From Marinomonas spartinae (GTDB lineage Bacteria; Pseudomonadota; Gammaproteobacteria; Pseudomonadales; Marinomonadaceae), in assembly GCF_016461715.1 (NCBI RefSeq), contig NZ_JAEMUI010000020.1:1-64000 (forward strand): DNA of 64,000 nucleotides, in the 5' to 3' direction. The notes under the pieces were generated by a model. That model ran no database searches, was not told the origin of the DNA, and worked only from the letters and a program-made list of their open reading frames with translations. Below are positions 1-10,336 of this stretch, in pieces; positions within the stretch are counted from its first letter, which is position 1, and the number at the start of each line of letters is the position of its first letter. Made by a program: the position numbers and the translations under genes.

Positions 1-136
1 ACTATTTGTTTTATAATTGCGCTTTAGACCATTTTTTCATAATTTATTGACCATAAATGCGTTATAAAGAGTCCTTGCCGATTATATTGTATATGGACTG
101 ATATTTTCTTAAGCAATTCTATTGTGGAGCTCAGGA

Positions 137-1282
137 ATGCCTTCGTTAGAGTTTTTGCCTTTTTCCCGTCCTGCTATTGATCAGGATGATATTGCCGCCG
201 TTGCAGAAGTGTTATCTTCTGGCTGGATTACAACAGGTCCTAAAACCAATGCGTTGGAAGAGGCTTTTTGTGATTATTTAGGTTGTCGGCATGCCATTGC
301 CATCTCTTCAGCCACTGCAGGCATGCATTTGACGCTCTTAGCCTTGGGGGTTGGTCCTGGCGATGAAGTGATTACGCCATCACAAACTTGGGTTTCGACC
401 GCCAACATTATCTGTCTATTGGGGGCGACTCCTGTATTTGTGGATGTGGATAAAGACACATTGATGATGACAGCTGATGCGTTAGAACAAGCGATTACTG
501 CAAAAACGAAAGCCATTGTTCCTGTTCATTACGCTGGTGCTCCCGTTGACCTGAATGCACTTAACGCCATCGCCAAACAGCACAATATTCCCTTGGTGGA
601 AGACGCTGCCCATGCCATTGGTACCTATTATCATGGTACGCCAATTGGCCAGACTGGCACGGCAATATTTTCGCTTCACGCGATTAAAAATGTTACCAGT
701 GCAGAGGGTGGTGTGATTACCACTGATGACGATGCCTTAGCTGAACAATTAAGAATGCTGCGTTTTCATGGTTTAGGAGTCGACGCATTTGATCGTCAAA
801 TGCAGGGTCGTAAGCCTCAGGCAGAAGTCATGATCCCAGGTTTTAAATACAACTTGCCGGATATGAATGCGGCGTTGGCGCTAGGTCAGTTCGCCCGTTT
901 GGCTAAGTTAAATCAACAGCGTGCGGATTTAGCAAATTTCTACCTTGAAGGCCTGAAAAAAACGCCTCTTAAGCCTTTGGCACTGGTAGATTACCCTCAT
1001 GTTCATGCTTGGCATTTGATGATCGTGCGTATTGACCCTGAGACATGTGGTCTTACTCGCGAGCAGTTTATGGCAGAGTTGAAAGAACGTAATATTGGCT
1101 CTGGCATCCATTTTCGTGCTGTGCATTCACAACATTATTACCGTCAACGTTTCCCTGAGATTTCGTTGCCAAATACAGAATGGAATTCAAGCCGATTGTG
1201 TTCCATTCCGCTTTTTCCAGATATGACGGAGCAGGATGTTCAACGAGTTCTGGATGCTATTAATGACATTTTGGAGAAATAA
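137..1282 (+). CDS. arnB: UDP-L-Ara4O aminotransferase ArnB
   Basis: PLP-dependent aminotransferase that converts UDP-4-keto-pentose to UDP-L-Ara4N with glutamate as amino donor. It belongs to the cytosolic part of the lipid A L-Ara4N pathway. The 381-residue product has the family's usual length and resembles enterobacterial ArnB throughout, including [14 protein letters not shown] and SSATAGMH stretches. The Schiff-base lysine is K184 in the HAIKN motif. A TTG at 122 would extend the frame, but the ATG at 137 has a GGAG 7 nt upstream and is preferred. It is the first gene of a seven-gene operon, and arnC follows after 5 nt. Upstream (1-136) is AT-rich. A single CTTAAG at 108-113 resembles half a PmrA box, but no second half is visible at the right spacing, so the regulator is unknown. 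Confidence 0.95.
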   Translation: MPSLEFLPFSRPAIDQDDIAAVAEVLSSGWITTGPKTNALEEAFCDYLGCRHAIAISSATAGMHLTLLALGVGPGDEVITPSQTWVSTANIICLLGATPVFVDVDKDTLMMTADALEQAITAKTKAIVPVHYAGAPVDLNALNAIAKQHNIPLVEDAAHAIGTYYHGTPIGQTGTAIFSLHAIKNVTSAEGGVITTDDDALAEQLRMLRFHGLGVDAFDRQMQGRKPQAEVMIPGFKYNLPDMNAALALGQFARLAKLNQQRADLANFYLEGLKKTPLKPLALVDYPHVHAWHLMIVRIDPETCGLTREQFMAELKERNIGSGIHFRAVHSQHYYRQRFPEISLPNTEWNSSRLCSIPLFPDMTEQDVQRVLDAINDILEK

Positions 1283-1287
1283 CAAAA

Positions 1288-2274
1288 GTGCATAATAAAA
1301 CAGACATTTCGAATGTCGCCATCGTTATTCCGGTCTATAACGAAGAAGAGAGCTTGCCGGAATTAATCCGACGTACGGACAGTGCTTGTCGTCTTATAGA
1401 TCGCGACTACGATATTATTTTAGTTGATGACGGCAGTCATGACCGTTCAGCCCAACTGATTCAAGAGGCGTCTGACCAACCTGATAGTCATATTGTGGGT
1501 GTCTTGCTGAACCGTAATTATGGTCAGCATGCGGCCATTATGGCCGGTTTTGAAATCGTTGATGCGGATCTGGTGATTACCTTGGATGCGGATTTACAAA
1601 ATCCGCCGGAAGAAATTCCTCGTTTGGTTGCTAAAGCCGACGAAGGTTATGATGTGATTGGGACAGTGCGTAAACGCCGTAAAGATTCGCTTTTCCGTAC
1701 ATTGCCTTCGAAAATTATCAATGGCGGTGTGCGCCGTGCCACCGGAGTGCAAATGAGCGATTATGGCTGCATGCTTCGCGCTTATCGCCGCCACGTCATT
1801 GATGCGATGTTGCAATGTCACGAACGCAGCACCTTTATCCCGATTTTAGCCAATAGCTTTGCAAGAAAGACCACAGAGATTGATGTGGATCATGCCGAGC
1901 GTGAATTTGGCGATTCAAAATACAGTGTGATGAAACTGATCAACTTGATGTTTGACCTCATTACTTGTATGACAACCACGCCACTACGTCTATTGAGCAT
2001 TGTGGGGTCATTAATTGCTGGCGCAGGTTTTTTCTTCGCCTTTTTATTGATTATTTTACGTCTCGTTCAAGGCCCTGTTTGGGCGGGCGATGGTGTGTTT
2101 ACCTTATTTGCTGTGCTGTTTATTTTTGTTGGCGCGCAATTTATTGGTATGGGGCTGTTGGGTGAATACATTGGCAGAATGTACAACGATGTTCGCGCTC
2201 GCCCTCGTTACTTTATTCAGAAAATAGTCCGTTCAGGATCTTCTACTTCGCCATTTTTAAAAGAGAAAGAATAA
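1288..2274 (+). CDS. arnC: Undecaprenyl-phosphate Ara4FN transferase ArnC
   Basis: Inner-membrane GT2 glycosyltransferase that moves Ara4FN from its UDP carrier to undecaprenyl phosphate on the cytoplasmic face. The N-terminal GT2 domain (about residues 8-230) has an [10 protein letters not shown] start and a LDADLQNPP segment containing the metal-binding DxD-type acid. Two hydrophobic helices follow near residues 235-300. The length of 328 aa fits ArnC (about 322 in E. coli). The start is a GTG with GGAG about 11 nt upstream. It sits 5 nt after arnB and 1 nt before arnA, so translation is probably coupled. Confidence 0.95.
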   Translation: MHNKTDISNVAIVIPVYNEEESLPELIRRTDSACRLIDRDYDIILVDDGSHDRSAQLIQEASDQPDSHIVGVLLNRNYGQHAAIMAGFEIVDADLVITLDADLQNPPEEIPRLVAKADEGYDVIGTVRKRRKDSLFRTLPSKIINGGVRRATGVQMSDYGCMLRAYRRHVIDAMLQCHERSTFIPILANSFARKTTEIDVDHAEREFGDSKYSVMKLINLMFDLITCMTTTPLRLLSIVGSLIAGAGFFFAFLLIILRLVQGPVWAGDGVFTLFAVLFIFVGAQFIGMGLLGEYIGRMYNDVRARPRYFIQKIVRSGSSTSPFLKEKE

Positions 2275-2275
2275 T

Positions 2276-4255
2276 ATGAAAGCCGTTGTTTTTGCTTACC
2301 ACAATATTGGATGCACCGGAATTAGCCAGCTACTTGAAGCGGGCATTGAAATCCAAGCTGTGTTCACTCATACCGATTCCCCCAATGAACAGCAGTTTTT
2401 TGCTTCGGTCGCTCAATTATGTGCTAAACATGATGTGCCTGTGTTCGCGCCTCATGAAGTGAACCATCCATTATGGATTGAGCGCATCAAAGCGATGGAA
2501 CCAGACTTCCTTTTCTCTTTCTACTACCGTGACATGTTAAGCCAAGAACTGCTGGATTGCGCGAAATTGGGTGCCTTCAACCTACACGGCTCTTTGTTGC
2601 CAAAATATCGTGGTCGTGCGCCGATTAACTGGGCATTGGTGAACGGTGAAACGCAAACTGGCGTCACGCTTCATAAAATGACTGCTCGCCCTGATCAAGG
2701 GGATATTGCCGGCCAGCAAACCGTCGACATTGAACAAGTGGATACGGCTTACACGCTACACAAAAAAATGGACGCGGCAGCAGCAACTTTGCTTGCCACT
2801 ACATTGCCTGCACTCGTGGCGGGTACGCTAACCTTTACGCCACAAAACGATGCGGATGCCACTTACTTTGGTCGTCGTACCCCTGCGGATGGTGAGTTGG
2901 ACTGGAGCAAGAGTGCGCAAGCGCTTTATAACCTAACCCGTGCGGTTGCACAGCCTTACCCAGGCGCATTCAGCTATATCGGTGATCGCAAAATCATTGT
3001 TTGGGAAGCGAAAATCGTCTCTCAAGAAACCACACAAGCCGCTGGTACGGTTTTGAGCACCGAACCTTTCCAAGTAGCCTGTGGTAGTGGCGTTCTGCAA
3101 ATTGAAACTGGTCAATCTGAGCAAGGTTTGTTCCTAAGCGGCGCGCAATTGGCACGTGAAATGAGTTTAACGCAAGGCATGCGTCTTGGGCCAAAAGCGA
3201 GTTTGGCCTTGGCGGCGAAAAAACGTGTCAAAGTGTTGATCCTAGGCGTAAACGGCTTTATCGGTAACCACTTAACCGAACGTCTTCTTAAAGACGATGG
3301 TTACGAAGTATACGGTATGGACATCAGTTCAAGCGCGATTGATCGCTTGATGGATCATCCGCGTTTCAACTTCGTAGAAGGGGACATCAGCATTCACAGC
3401 GAGTGGTTGGAATACCACATTAAGAAATGTGACGTGATCCTTCCTCTAGTTGCGATTGCCACCCCTATTGAGTATACCCGTAACCCACTTCGTGTGTTCG
3501 AATTGGACTTCGAAGAAAACTTAAAAATCGTTCGTTACTGTGTGAAATACAACAAACGCATCATCTTCCCATCTACCTCTGAAGTTTATGGTATGTGTGA
3601 TGACGAGCGTTTCGACGAAGATACCTCTCGCCTAATCGTTGGTCCAATTAACAAGCAGCGTTGGATCTACTCTGTGTCTAAGCAGCTTCTAGACCGTGTT
3701 ATTTGGGCATACGGTGCAAAAGATGGCTTACGTTTCACACTATTCCGTCCTTTTAACTGGATGGGCCCTCGTTTAGACAGCTTGGATTCAGCGCGTATCG
3801 GTAGCTCTCGTGCTATCACGCAATTGATCTTGAACCTAATCGAAGGGACGCCTATTCAATTGGTTGATGGTGGAGCGCAAAAACGTTGTTTCACAGATAT
3901 TGAGGACGGCATCGAAGCCTTGTTCCGCATTATTGAAAACCGCGACAACAAGTGCGATGGCCAGATCATCAACATTGGTAACCCAGATAACGAAGCCAGC
4001 ATCAAAGACATGGCGCAAACCTTGTTGGAAAAATTCGAAGCGCATCCATTGCGTGGCAATTTCCCTCCATTTGCTGGCTTTAAAGCGATTGAAAGCCGTA
4101 GCTTCTATGGTGATGGTTACCAAGACGTTTCTCATCGTCGTCCAAGCATTGAAAATGCCAACAAGTTGTTGGATTGGCATCCTGAGATTCACATGGATGA
4201 AACCATTGAGAAAACACTCGACTTTTTCATTCAATCGACGGTTTCTCAGGACTAA
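2276..4255 (+). CDS. arnA: Bifunctional UDP-GlcA decarboxylase / UDP-Ara4N formyltransferase ArnA
   Basis: Two-domain enzyme acting before and after ArnB. The C-terminal dehydrogenase half oxidatively decarboxylates UDP-glucuronate; the N-terminal half formylates UDP-L-Ara4N with 10-formyl-THF. The formyltransferase domain (about 1-300) keeps the catalytic triad at N102, H104 and D140, the same numbers as in E. coli ArnA. The dehydrogenase half (about 317-659) starts with a Rossmann GxxGxxG (GVNGFIG) and has STSEVYG, whose E436 corresponds to E. coli E434. The length of 659 aa is normal and no domain is missing. arnD begins 6 nt after its stop. The substrate-making gene ugd is not in the window. 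Confidence 0.97.
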   Translation: MKAVVFAYHNIGCTGISQLLEAGIEIQAVFTHTDSPNEQQFFASVAQLCAKHDVPVFAPHEVNHPLWIERIKAMEPDFLFSFYYRDMLSQELLDCAKLGAFNLHGSLLPKYRGRAPINWALVNGETQTGVTLHKMTARPDQGDIAGQQTVDIEQVDTAYTLHKKMDAAAATLLATTLPALVAGTLTFTPQNDADATYFGRRTPADGELDWSKSAQALYNLTRAVAQPYPGAFSYIGDRKIIVWEAKIVSQETTQAAGTVLSTEPFQVACGSGVLQIETGQSEQGLFLSGAQLAREMSLTQGMRLGPKASLALAAKKRVKVLILGVNGFIGNHLTERLLKDDGYEVYGMDISSSAIDRLMDHPRFNFVEGDISIHSEWLEYHIKKCDVILPLVAIATPIEYTRNPLRVFELDFEENLKIVRYCVKYNKRIIFPSTSEVYGMCDDERFDEDTSRLIVGPINKQRWIYSVSKQLLDRVIWAYGAKDGLRFTLFRPFNWMGPRLDSLDSARIGSSRAITQLILNLIEGTPIQLVDGGAQKRCFTDIEDGIEALFRIIENRDNKCDGQIINIGNPDNEASIKDMAQTLLEKFEAHPLRGNFPPFAGFKAIESRSFYGDGYQDVSHRRPSIENANKLLDWHPEIHMDETIEKTLDFFIQSTVSQD

Positions 4256-4261
4256 TTTTCA

Positions 4262-5179
4262 ATGAGAAAAATTGGCTTACGAATAGATGTCGACACGCTG
4301 AAAGGCACGCAAGTCGGTGTCCCTAAGTTATTAGAAATACTCGATAAGCATGATATTACAGCGAGTTTTTTCTTTTCCGTTGGGCCAGACAACATGGGGC
4401 GCCATTTATGGCGTCTCATCAAACCCAAGTTTTTGATTAAAATGTTGCGCTCCAATGCGGCAAGCTTGTATGGGCTGGACATCTTACTGGCGGGTACTTG
4501 CTGGCCTGGTAAGGTGATTGGTAAACATGCCGCGACGCCCATTCGAGACTCGCAAAAACAAGGTCATGAAATTGGTTTGCATGCTTGGGATCATCATGGG
4601 TGGCAATTGAATACTCAGCGCTGGTCTGATGCCAAAATGTTAGACCACCTTCAGCAGGGGTATGACCGTTTAGGTGATATCTTAGGTGAAGCGGTGCGTT
4701 GTAGTGCTGCGCCTGGATGGCGTGCGGATGCTCGTGTGGTTGAGTTAAAAGAGCGTTTTCATTTCGATTACAACAGTGATTGCCGTGGACGCCAGGCATT
4801 CTATCCACGTTTGCAAAATGGACAAGCAGGGACGGTTCAAATCCCTGTCACCGTACCGACCTTTGACGAAGTCGTTGGAACGGCTTGCGATATGGACGGA
4901 TTTAATCAATATATCTGCGATGCTCTGGAAAAACAGCCGTTTCCCGTTTATACGATTCATGCGGAAGTGGAAGGCATTGTGATGACAGAACAGTTCGAGC
5001 AATTATTAGCGATGTTTAAAGCACGCCAATGGCAACCTGTGACGTTAGCGGATTTATTGGCAGAACAGCCTGCAAACATCGTCACTGACGTGAAGCGAGA
5101 CAGTCTATTCGGGCGCGAAGGTTGGGTTGGTTGGCAAGACTCTAAGAGCGAGGAAGTGTATGCGCCCAGTTCCCTATAA
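4262..5179 (+). CDS. arnD: Ara4FN-phosphoundecaprenol deformylase ArnD
   Basis: Polysaccharide-deacetylase-fold (NodB family) enzyme that removes the formyl group from undecaprenyl-phosphate-Ara4FN and so makes transfer irreversible. The N-terminus has GLRIDVDT, whose aspartates fit the metal/catalytic site of this fold. A second motif, IGLHAWDHHGW, supplies the metal-binding histidines. The 305-aa length is typical. CAGGA lies about 10 nt before the ATG. The 3' end overlaps the proposed arnT start by 20 nt. Its place between arnA and arnT matches the canonical arn order. Confidence 0.94.
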   Translation: MRKIGLRIDVDTLKGTQVGVPKLLEILDKHDITASFFFSVGPDNMGRHLWRLIKPKFLIKMLRSNAASLYGLDILLAGTCWPGKVIGKHAATPIRDSQKQGHEIGLHAWDHHGWQLNTQRWSDAKMLDHLQQGYDRLGDILGEAVRCSAAPGWRADARVVELKERFHFDYNSDCRGRQAFYPRLQNGQAGTVQIPVTVPTFDEVVGTACDMDGFNQYICDALEKQPFPVYTIHAEVEGIVMTEQFEQLLAMFKARQWQPVTLADLLAEQPANIVTDVKRDSLFGREGWVGWQDSKSEEVYAPSSL

Positions 5180-6815
5180 ATGGATTTTAGTATTTGGTTT
5201 TGCGTTATTGTATTTGTTACCCCTTGGTTGGCACCCACTGTGGATGCCTGATGAAACCCGCTATGCGGAAATCAGCCGAGAGATGCTCGCCAGTGGTAAC
5301 TGGGTGGTGCCGCATTTTATGGGCCTGCATTATTTTGAAAAGCCGATTCTTGGTTACTGGATGAACAACATCAGCCAGTTGCTATTTGGTCACACGAATT
5401 TTGCAGCCCGTTTTATGCCAGCGTTGTCCATTGGTTTAGCGGCGCTGATTACTTACCAATTTGTTAAAATTGTTCTGAAAGATCAGCGCAAAGCGTTTTA
5501 TTCTGCGTTGGTGTATTTGTCCTGTCCTTTGGTGTTTGGGGTGGGGACTTATAATGCACTAGATGGCCAGTTAACTTTTTGGATGGCGGCATCTTTTGCG
5601 AGTTTCTATTATGCGACCCAAGCACAGACTCGTCAGGCTTTAGCATGGCGCTATTTGCTGTTTGGTGCGTTTGGTGGAGCCGTCTTTTTAACCAAAGGTT
5701 TTGTCGGGCTGGCACTATTAGTGATTGCGCTTGTACCTTTTATGATCCTGACTCGCCAGTTTAAGCAGGTACTTGTTTATGGCTTGTTGGCGATTTTAGC
5801 TGCCGTTCTCGTTGCGTTACCCTGGAGTTTAGCCGTCGCACTTAAGGCGCCTGATTACTGGCACTTCTTTTTCTGGAATGAAAATATTAGACGTTTTGAT
5901 GCCTCAAATGCCCAGCACCTCAGGCCTTTCTGGTTTTATCTTCCTGTATTGTTGTTGGCGGTTTTTCCTTGGACGTTTTTGGCTCCTAAAGCGATTCTGC
6001 GCAATTTTACTGATAAGACTCATAAACACTTCTTCTTGTATCAAGTGCTTTGTTTTGTCTTGCCGTTCTTATTGCTCTCCATCGCCAAAGGCAAACTACC
6101 CACCTATATTGCGCCCTTGATGATGCCACTGGCCATCTTGATGGGTTGTGGTTTGGTTGAGTTGTTAAAGGAAAAGCATCGAGCGATTAAATTTTCTGTG
6201 TGGGGAAATGCCTTAGGATTTGGTGGATTTGGTCTCGTATTGTTGCTAATGCAATTCAATGTGGTTGGCAAGGTAGAAGGCTATGGCCCCCATGAAATAA
6301 TGCGCTTTTGGCTTGGCATGGCGATTTTGTTTGGCTGTGCTTTGGTTCCCTTGTTGGGTCTTATTAACATCAAGAGAGCTCCCATGCTCTTGGCGTTGGC
6401 CCCCATGGCATTGTTTATTTTGCTTCCGCTAGCTTTGCCTATGAAGGTGGTAAACAGCAAATTGCCAGAGGTCTTTTTCAGTCAGTATGTTCAAAAAGTG
6501 CAACCAGATGCTTGGGTACTCTGTAACTCTGTTGCGCTTATCGGAGGAATTGGCTGGGAATTAAAACGCAGTGACATTGACCTGCTAAATGGCACGGGCG
6601 AATTGAGCTATGGTTTGGATCACAGTAGCAAAAAACGTCGTTATACCTACCAGGAATTCCGCGATGATTTGCCGAAAAAACGTCAATCTCAACAAGTTGT
6701 TTTAGCTTTGGAGACTGATAAAGACAGTGCGAAATTGTTAGCGAGACTGCCAGTGCCGACGGAACAGTATCATGCCGGAAGGTTTTACCTGCTAGTGTAC
6801 GCGAAACAGCCATGA
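5160..6815 (+). CDS. arnT: Lipid A L-Ara4N transferase ArnT
   Basis: Polytopic GT83 glycosyltransferase that transfers L-Ara4N from undecaprenyl phosphate to lipid A phosphate on the periplasmic face, lowering the negative charge that polymyxins bind. After the first membrane helix, the periplasmic loop contains the hallmark PDETRYAEISREML, including the acidic residues of the active site. About a dozen hydrophobic helices follow, then a soluble C-terminal domain from about residue 425. Starting at the ATG at 5160, with GAGGAA just upstream, gives 551 aa against 550 in E. coli. The start lies inside arnD, and the stop overlaps arnE in an ATGA. Confidence 0.96.
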   Translation: MRPVPYKWILVFGFALLYLLPLGWHPLWMPDETRYAEISREMLASGNWVVPHFMGLHYFEKPILGYWMNNISQLLFGHTNFAARFMPALSIGLAALITYQFVKIVLKDQRKAFYSALVYLSCPLVFGVGTYNALDGQLTFWMAASFASFYYATQAQTRQALAWRYLLFGAFGGAVFLTKGFVGLALLVIALVPFMILTRQFKQVLVYGLLAILAAVLVALPWSLAVALKAPDYWHFFFWNENIRRFDASNAQHLRPFWFYLPVLLLAVFPWTFLAPKAILRNFTDKTHKHFFLYQVLCFVLPFLLLSIAKGKLPTYIAPLMMPLAILMGCGLVELLKEKHRAIKFSVWGNALGFGGFGLVLLLMQFNVVGKVEGYGPHEIMRFWLGMAILFGCALVPLLGLINIKRAPMLLALAPMALFILLPLALPMKVVNSKLPEVFFSQYVQKVQPDAWVLCNSVALIGGIGWELKRSDIDLLNGTGELSYGLDHSSKKRRYTYQEFRDDLPKKRQSQQVVLALETDKDSAKLLARLPVPTEQYHAGRFYLLVYAKQP

Positions 6816-7135
6816 TAGTGGTGTTAATGGCGCTGACGTTACTGCTGACTTGTATTGGTCAGCTGTTGCAAAAAAGCGTTGCGACCCGCACTGATCATAG
6901 CCATCAAGTCTGGTGGCTATTGGCGATTATTGGTTGTTTAGGCTTGGGGGCAGTCTTTTGGTTGCTGGTGTTGCAGCGTCTCCCAGTTGGTATTGCTTAC
7001 CCTATGTTGAGCTTGAACTTTGTGTTGGTGATGGCGGCTTCGCGCTGGTGGTTCAAAGAAACTGTGAGTGTTCGCCAGTGGTGTGGTGTGCTCTGCATCA
7101 TCCTTGGGGTAAGCCTATTGGGAGGCTATGCATGA
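6812..7135 (+). CDS. arnE: L-Ara4N-phosphoundecaprenol flippase subunit ArnE
   Basis: Small EamA/SMR-type membrane protein of 107 aa with four hydrophobic helices. With ArnF it is thought to flip undecaprenyl-phosphate-L-Ara4N to the periplasmic face for ArnT. A GIAYPMLSLNFVLV stretch near the middle is the typical family signature. Its ATG overlaps the arnT stop by 4 nt, and its own stop overlaps the arnF start (ATGA at 7132-7135), so the three membrane genes are translationally coupled. Confidence 0.92.
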   Translation: MIVVLMALTLLLTCIGQLLQKSVATRTDHSHQVWWLLAIIGCLGLGAVFWLLVLQRLPVGIAYPMLSLNFVLVMAASRWWFKETVSVRQWCGVLCIILGVSLLGGYA

Positions 7136-7530
7136 GGTCTTGGTTCGCGATCATTGCAAGCCTATTGCTGGTGACCCTCGCACAGTTGTTGATGAAATCC
7201 GGTATGAGCGGCATGCCTGTGGTTTCCCTCAATTGGCTCCTGACGGAGGGGAACGGCGTTGCGTTGTTGCAAAGTCATCTTTCTAACCTTGTCCGCGTGT
7301 TTTTTGGCCTGATGTGTTATGGACTGTCACTGGGCTGCTGGATGTTGGCATTGAAAAAAATCCCCCTATCGGTGGCCTATCCATGTTTAAGTATCAGCTA
7401 TGTGTTGGTGACATTATTGGCTCACTTCGTGTTTGCCGAGCCATTATCCTTAGTTGTCTTGCTGGGCAGTGTGTTGATCATGCTCGGGGTCAGTCTGATT
7501 ACCTACAAACCTGGTCATAGGGCGCATTAG
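7132..7530 (+). CDS. arnF: L-Ara4N-phosphoundecaprenol flippase subunit ArnF
   Basis: Partner of ArnE: 132 aa, four hydrophobic helices, with the related SVAYPCLSISYVLVT motif. The open frame extends upstream inside arnE. The true start is taken as the ATG at 7132, which has GGGAGG about 7 nt upstream, overlaps the arnE stop and gives the normal family length (128 aa in E. coli). It is the last gene of the operon. A strong palindromic terminator begins 13 nt after the stop. Confidence 0.92.
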   Translation: MRSWFAIIASLLLVTLAQLLMKSGMSGMPVVSLNWLLTEGNGVALLQSHLSNLVRVFFGLMCYGLSLGCWMLALKKIPLSVAYPCLSISYVLVTLLAHFVFAEPLSLVVLLGSVLIMLGVSLITYKPGHRAH

Positions 7531-7543
7531 GGAAATACATTTC

Positions 7544-7597
7544 GCTCAATAGCACTAAAAAAAGACGCCGTGGCGTCTTTTTTTAGTGCTATTGAGC
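7544..7597. terminator. Bidirectional terminator between arnF and ridA
   Basis: Perfect inverted repeat with 26-nt arms (7544-7569 and 7572-7597) around a 2-nt centre. Each arm contains a GACGCC/GGCGTC core next to a run of seven A or T, so both strands read as a GC hairpin followed by a U tract. It lies between convergent genes and would end both the arn operon and the gmk-rpoZ-spoT-ridA operon. Confidence 0.9.
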
Positions 7598-7646
7598 ATT
7601 TGATGTTAGCCTAGCTCTTAGCCGGCTAGGGTCATAAACAAGACGC

Positions 7647-8033
7647 TTAGTCTTCTAATACCATAATGCCTTCGATTTCTACTTGTACGCCTTTTGGTAG
7701 GGCACGAACGCCCATTGCGGCACGAGCAGGGTAGGGTTGTGAAACGAATTGCGTCATCACTTCGTTCACTGTGGCAAAGTTACCCAGATCTGTCATGAAA
7801 ATATTGAATTTCACCACGTCTTTCAGGGAGCCGCCAGCGGCTTCACACACAGCTTGTAAGTTTTTGAAGACTTGAGTGGTTTGTTCAACGATGTCTTCGC
7901 TGATGATTTCCATGGTCTCTGGGACTAACGGGATCTGACCAGACAGGTAAACAGTATTGCCAGCACGAACGGCTTGTGAATAAGGGCCAATTGCCGCAGG
8001 TGCATTTTCAGTATGAATGATTTGCTTTGCCAT
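7647..8033 (-). CDS. ridA: RidA family enamine/imine deaminase
   Basis: YjgF/YER057c/UK114 protein that hydrolyses the reactive enamine/imine intermediates released by PLP-dependent dehydratases. At 128 aa it is the standard length. The conserved PARAAMGV segment carries the substrate-binding arginine, and VEIEGIMV near the end contains the conserved glutamate. The N-terminus ([14 protein letters not shown]) is typical of the family. It lies 126 nt downstream of spoT on the same strand, an arrangement also seen in pseudomonads, and ends the operon before the shared terminator at 7544-7597. Confidence 0.93.
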   Translation of the reverse strand: MAKQIIHTENAPAAIGPYSQAVRAGNTVYLSGQIPLVPETMEIISEDIVEQTTQVFKNLQAVCEAAGGSLKDVVKFNIFMTDLGNFATVNEVMTQFVSQPYPARAAMGVRALPKGVQVEIEGIMVLED

Positions 8034-8159
8034 GTTTTCGATTCCATTTCAAAATGAGTGGAACTGCGGCATGAGTGAAGCCGCAGACGGTTTAAAAAGC
8101 GTTATTTGTATTCTACTTTATTTGAATAAAGAGTGAGAGAAATAGACGTCTCACCTTAT

Positions 8160-10274
8160 TCAACGACCAACGATGGTTTCTCTAGAGACTTTTTCAACAC
8201 AGCGCACGGCCTTGATACGGCGCATCACATCGGCCAAGCCGACACGACTTGAAATAGTGATATTCAATCGTAGTCGACTAATACGGCCCCGTTCAATAAT
8301 GTCTAAGTTGGACACTTGATAATCCGTGTCTGTGATCGAGCTGGCGATTTTGGCGACCGCACCACGTTCGTTAACATAACTGACGATCAGACTGATATTC
8401 AACTCTTCTTCAATATCTTTACTCCATGCCATGCGGATGAAGCGTTCTGGACTCGATAGATGGTCCTGAATATTGGGGCAGTTTAAATGGTGAATGATAA
8501 TCCCTTTATCCACTTGGACATAGCCGACAATAGGGTCGCCAGGGATGGGCGAGCAGCATTTCGCATAAGAAATCAGCATGCCTTCGGAGCCGTTCACCTT
8601 GAAGGATTTTGGTGTCACCAAGGTGTTTTCATCATAGTCGGGGAATAATTGTCGTGCGACTAAGTAACCAACGTGTCGGCCTTTGCCTATCGACTCCAAT
8701 AAGTCATCCATAGAGGCAAGTTGATAGTTATCTAAAACCTGGGCTATTTGCTCTTTGGTTAAGTCTTCAATGTTGGTTTTAAATGCATTGAGAGAGCGTG
8801 TTAACAATCGATAGCCGATGGAAATGGCATTTTCGCGTTGTTTACCTTTCAAATAATGACGAATATTGGTACGTGCTTTCCCGGTAATCGCAAAGCTTAA
8901 CCAAGCCACATTGGGTTGAGCATTTTTGGCGGTGATGATTTCGACCGTTTGCCCACTTTCTAGCTGAGTACTCAGGGGGGCTAAGCGACGGTTTATACGA
9001 CAGGAAATACAGGAATTACCGATTTCAGTATGGACGCCATACGCAAAGTCGACAGGCGTGGCACCAGAAGGCAATTCGATGATTTTACCATTCGGTGTAA
9101 AAATATAGACTTCGTCTGGGAAGAGGTCACTTTTCACGTTATCGACAAATTCGATGGCATTGCCTGCTTTTTGTTGGATTTCTAGTAGGCTTTTTACCCA
9201 TTTTGTTGCACGGTCATGATTACTTGGGATCGCTGAGTTACCGCTGAACTTATACGCCCAGTGGGCGGCGATACCATTGTTGGCAACTAGATCCATCTCC
9301 TCGGTTCGTATTTGCACTTCCATCGGCAAACCATTGCTACCTAAGACCGTGGTATGCAACGATTGATAGCCATTGGATTTCGGGACGGCAATGTAATCTT
9401 TAAAACGCCCTTCAATCGGTTTAAAAAGAGAGTGAATCACGCCTAGAATGCGGTAACAACTATCGTGGCGATCCGTGACAACACGAACTCCTAAAACATC
9501 CATGATCTCCCCCAAAGAACGGTGTTTTTTATCCATTTTTTGGTAGATGCTATAGATGTGTTTTTCGCGGACACTAATGGTCGCTTCGATGTAATCGGCT
9601 GCCAGCTCAGATCGAATAAAGTCTTCAAGCTTTTCCGTGTCTTTGGTGCGTTGACCATATTTTTTATGAATGGCACGCTGTAGCATGCGAGCCCGCATAG
9701 GATAGTAAGCTTGGAACGCAAGAGACTCTAAGTCGACACGCACATTGTACATACCAAGTCGATTGGCAATAGGGGCGTATATATCCAATGTTTCACGGGC
9801 GATGCGACGCTTTTTATGGGCTGGCATGGAATCTAGCGTGCGCATATTGTGGAGTCGGTCGGCCAGTTTGACAAGAATAACGCGAATGTCATCCGCCATG
9901 GCCATGGCCATTTTTTGGAAGTTATGCGCTTGTTTTTCGATTTGGCTGTTAAATTCTAGGTGGGTTAGTTTACTAACACCATCAACGAGGCTGGCAACGC
10001 CTTCGCCAAATTGCTCGGTTAAGGCTTCGCGGCTAATCCCCGTGTCTTCAATCACGTCATGAAGCAGGGCCGCCGTCAGGCCGTCACAATCCATACGAAG
10101 ATCAGCAAGGATCTGCGCAACAGCAAGAGGATGAGTAACGTAAGGCTCGCCGCTTTTACGCCATTGGCCGTCATGGGCCTGTTCTGCGTAATAGTAGGCG
10201 CGTTTTACTTGAGCAACTTGCTCATAGGGTAAATACTGACTTAGGGTCAGCGCTAATTCTTCAATGGTATACAT
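8160..10274 (-). CDS. spoT: Bifunctional (p)ppGpp synthetase/hydrolase SpoT
   Basis: Stringent-response enzyme that degrades ppGpp and can make it. Domains in order: HD hydrolase (about 20-170, with the HD pair in LLHDVIEDT), RelA/SpoT synthetase (about 210-340, with VRVVTDRHDSCYRILG and a GYQSLHTTV motif), TGS (about 385-445, DFAYGVHTEIG), and a C-terminal ACT domain (about 630-704). The 704-aa length matches E. coli SpoT (702). The intact HD motif argues for a SpoT rather than a hydrolase-dead RelA. The gmk-rpoZ-spoT order is the conserved gammaproteobacterial one. Confidence 0.96.
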   Translation of the reverse strand: MYTIEELALTLSQYLPYEQVAQVKRAYYYAEQAHDGQWRKSGEPYVTHPLAVAQILADLRMDCDGLTAALLHDVIEDTGISREALTEQFGEGVASLVDGVSKLTHLEFNSQIEKQAHNFQKMAMAMADDIRVILVKLADRLHNMRTLDSMPAHKKRRIARETLDIYAPIANRLGMYNVRVDLESLAFQAYYPMRARMLQRAIHKKYGQRTKDTEKLEDFIRSELAADYIEATISVREKHIYSIYQKMDKKHRSLGEIMDVLGVRVVTDRHDSCYRILGVIHSLFKPIEGRFKDYIAVPKSNGYQSLHTTVLGSNGLPMEVQIRTEEMDLVANNGIAAHWAYKFSGNSAIPSNHDRATKWVKSLLEIQQKAGNAIEFVDNVKSDLFPDEVYIFTPNGKIIELPSGATPVDFAYGVHTEIGNSCISCRINRRLAPLSTQLESGQTVEIITAKNAQPNVAWLSFAITGKARTNIRHYLKGKQRENAISIGYRLLTRSLNAFKTNIEDLTKEQIAQVLDNYQLASMDDLLESIGKGRHVGYLVARQLFPDYDENTLVTPKSFKVNGSEGMLISYAKCCSPIPGDPIVGYVQVDKGIIIHHLNCPNIQDHLSSPERFIRMAWSKDIEEELNISLIVSYVNERGAVAKIASSITDTDYQVSNLDIIERGRISRLRLNITISSRVGLADVMRRIKAVRCVEKVSRETIVGR

Positions 10275-10336
10275 CGCTCACCTCACAACAGCAAATAATA
10301 AGCACGACAGCAGTGGTATGAGCGACACCATAAATT

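Noticed and set aside
108..118. PmrA box upstream of arnB
   Set aside because: Only one CTTAAG half-site is visible; the second half at 5-nt spacing reads CTATTG-like sequence, so the site is not supported.
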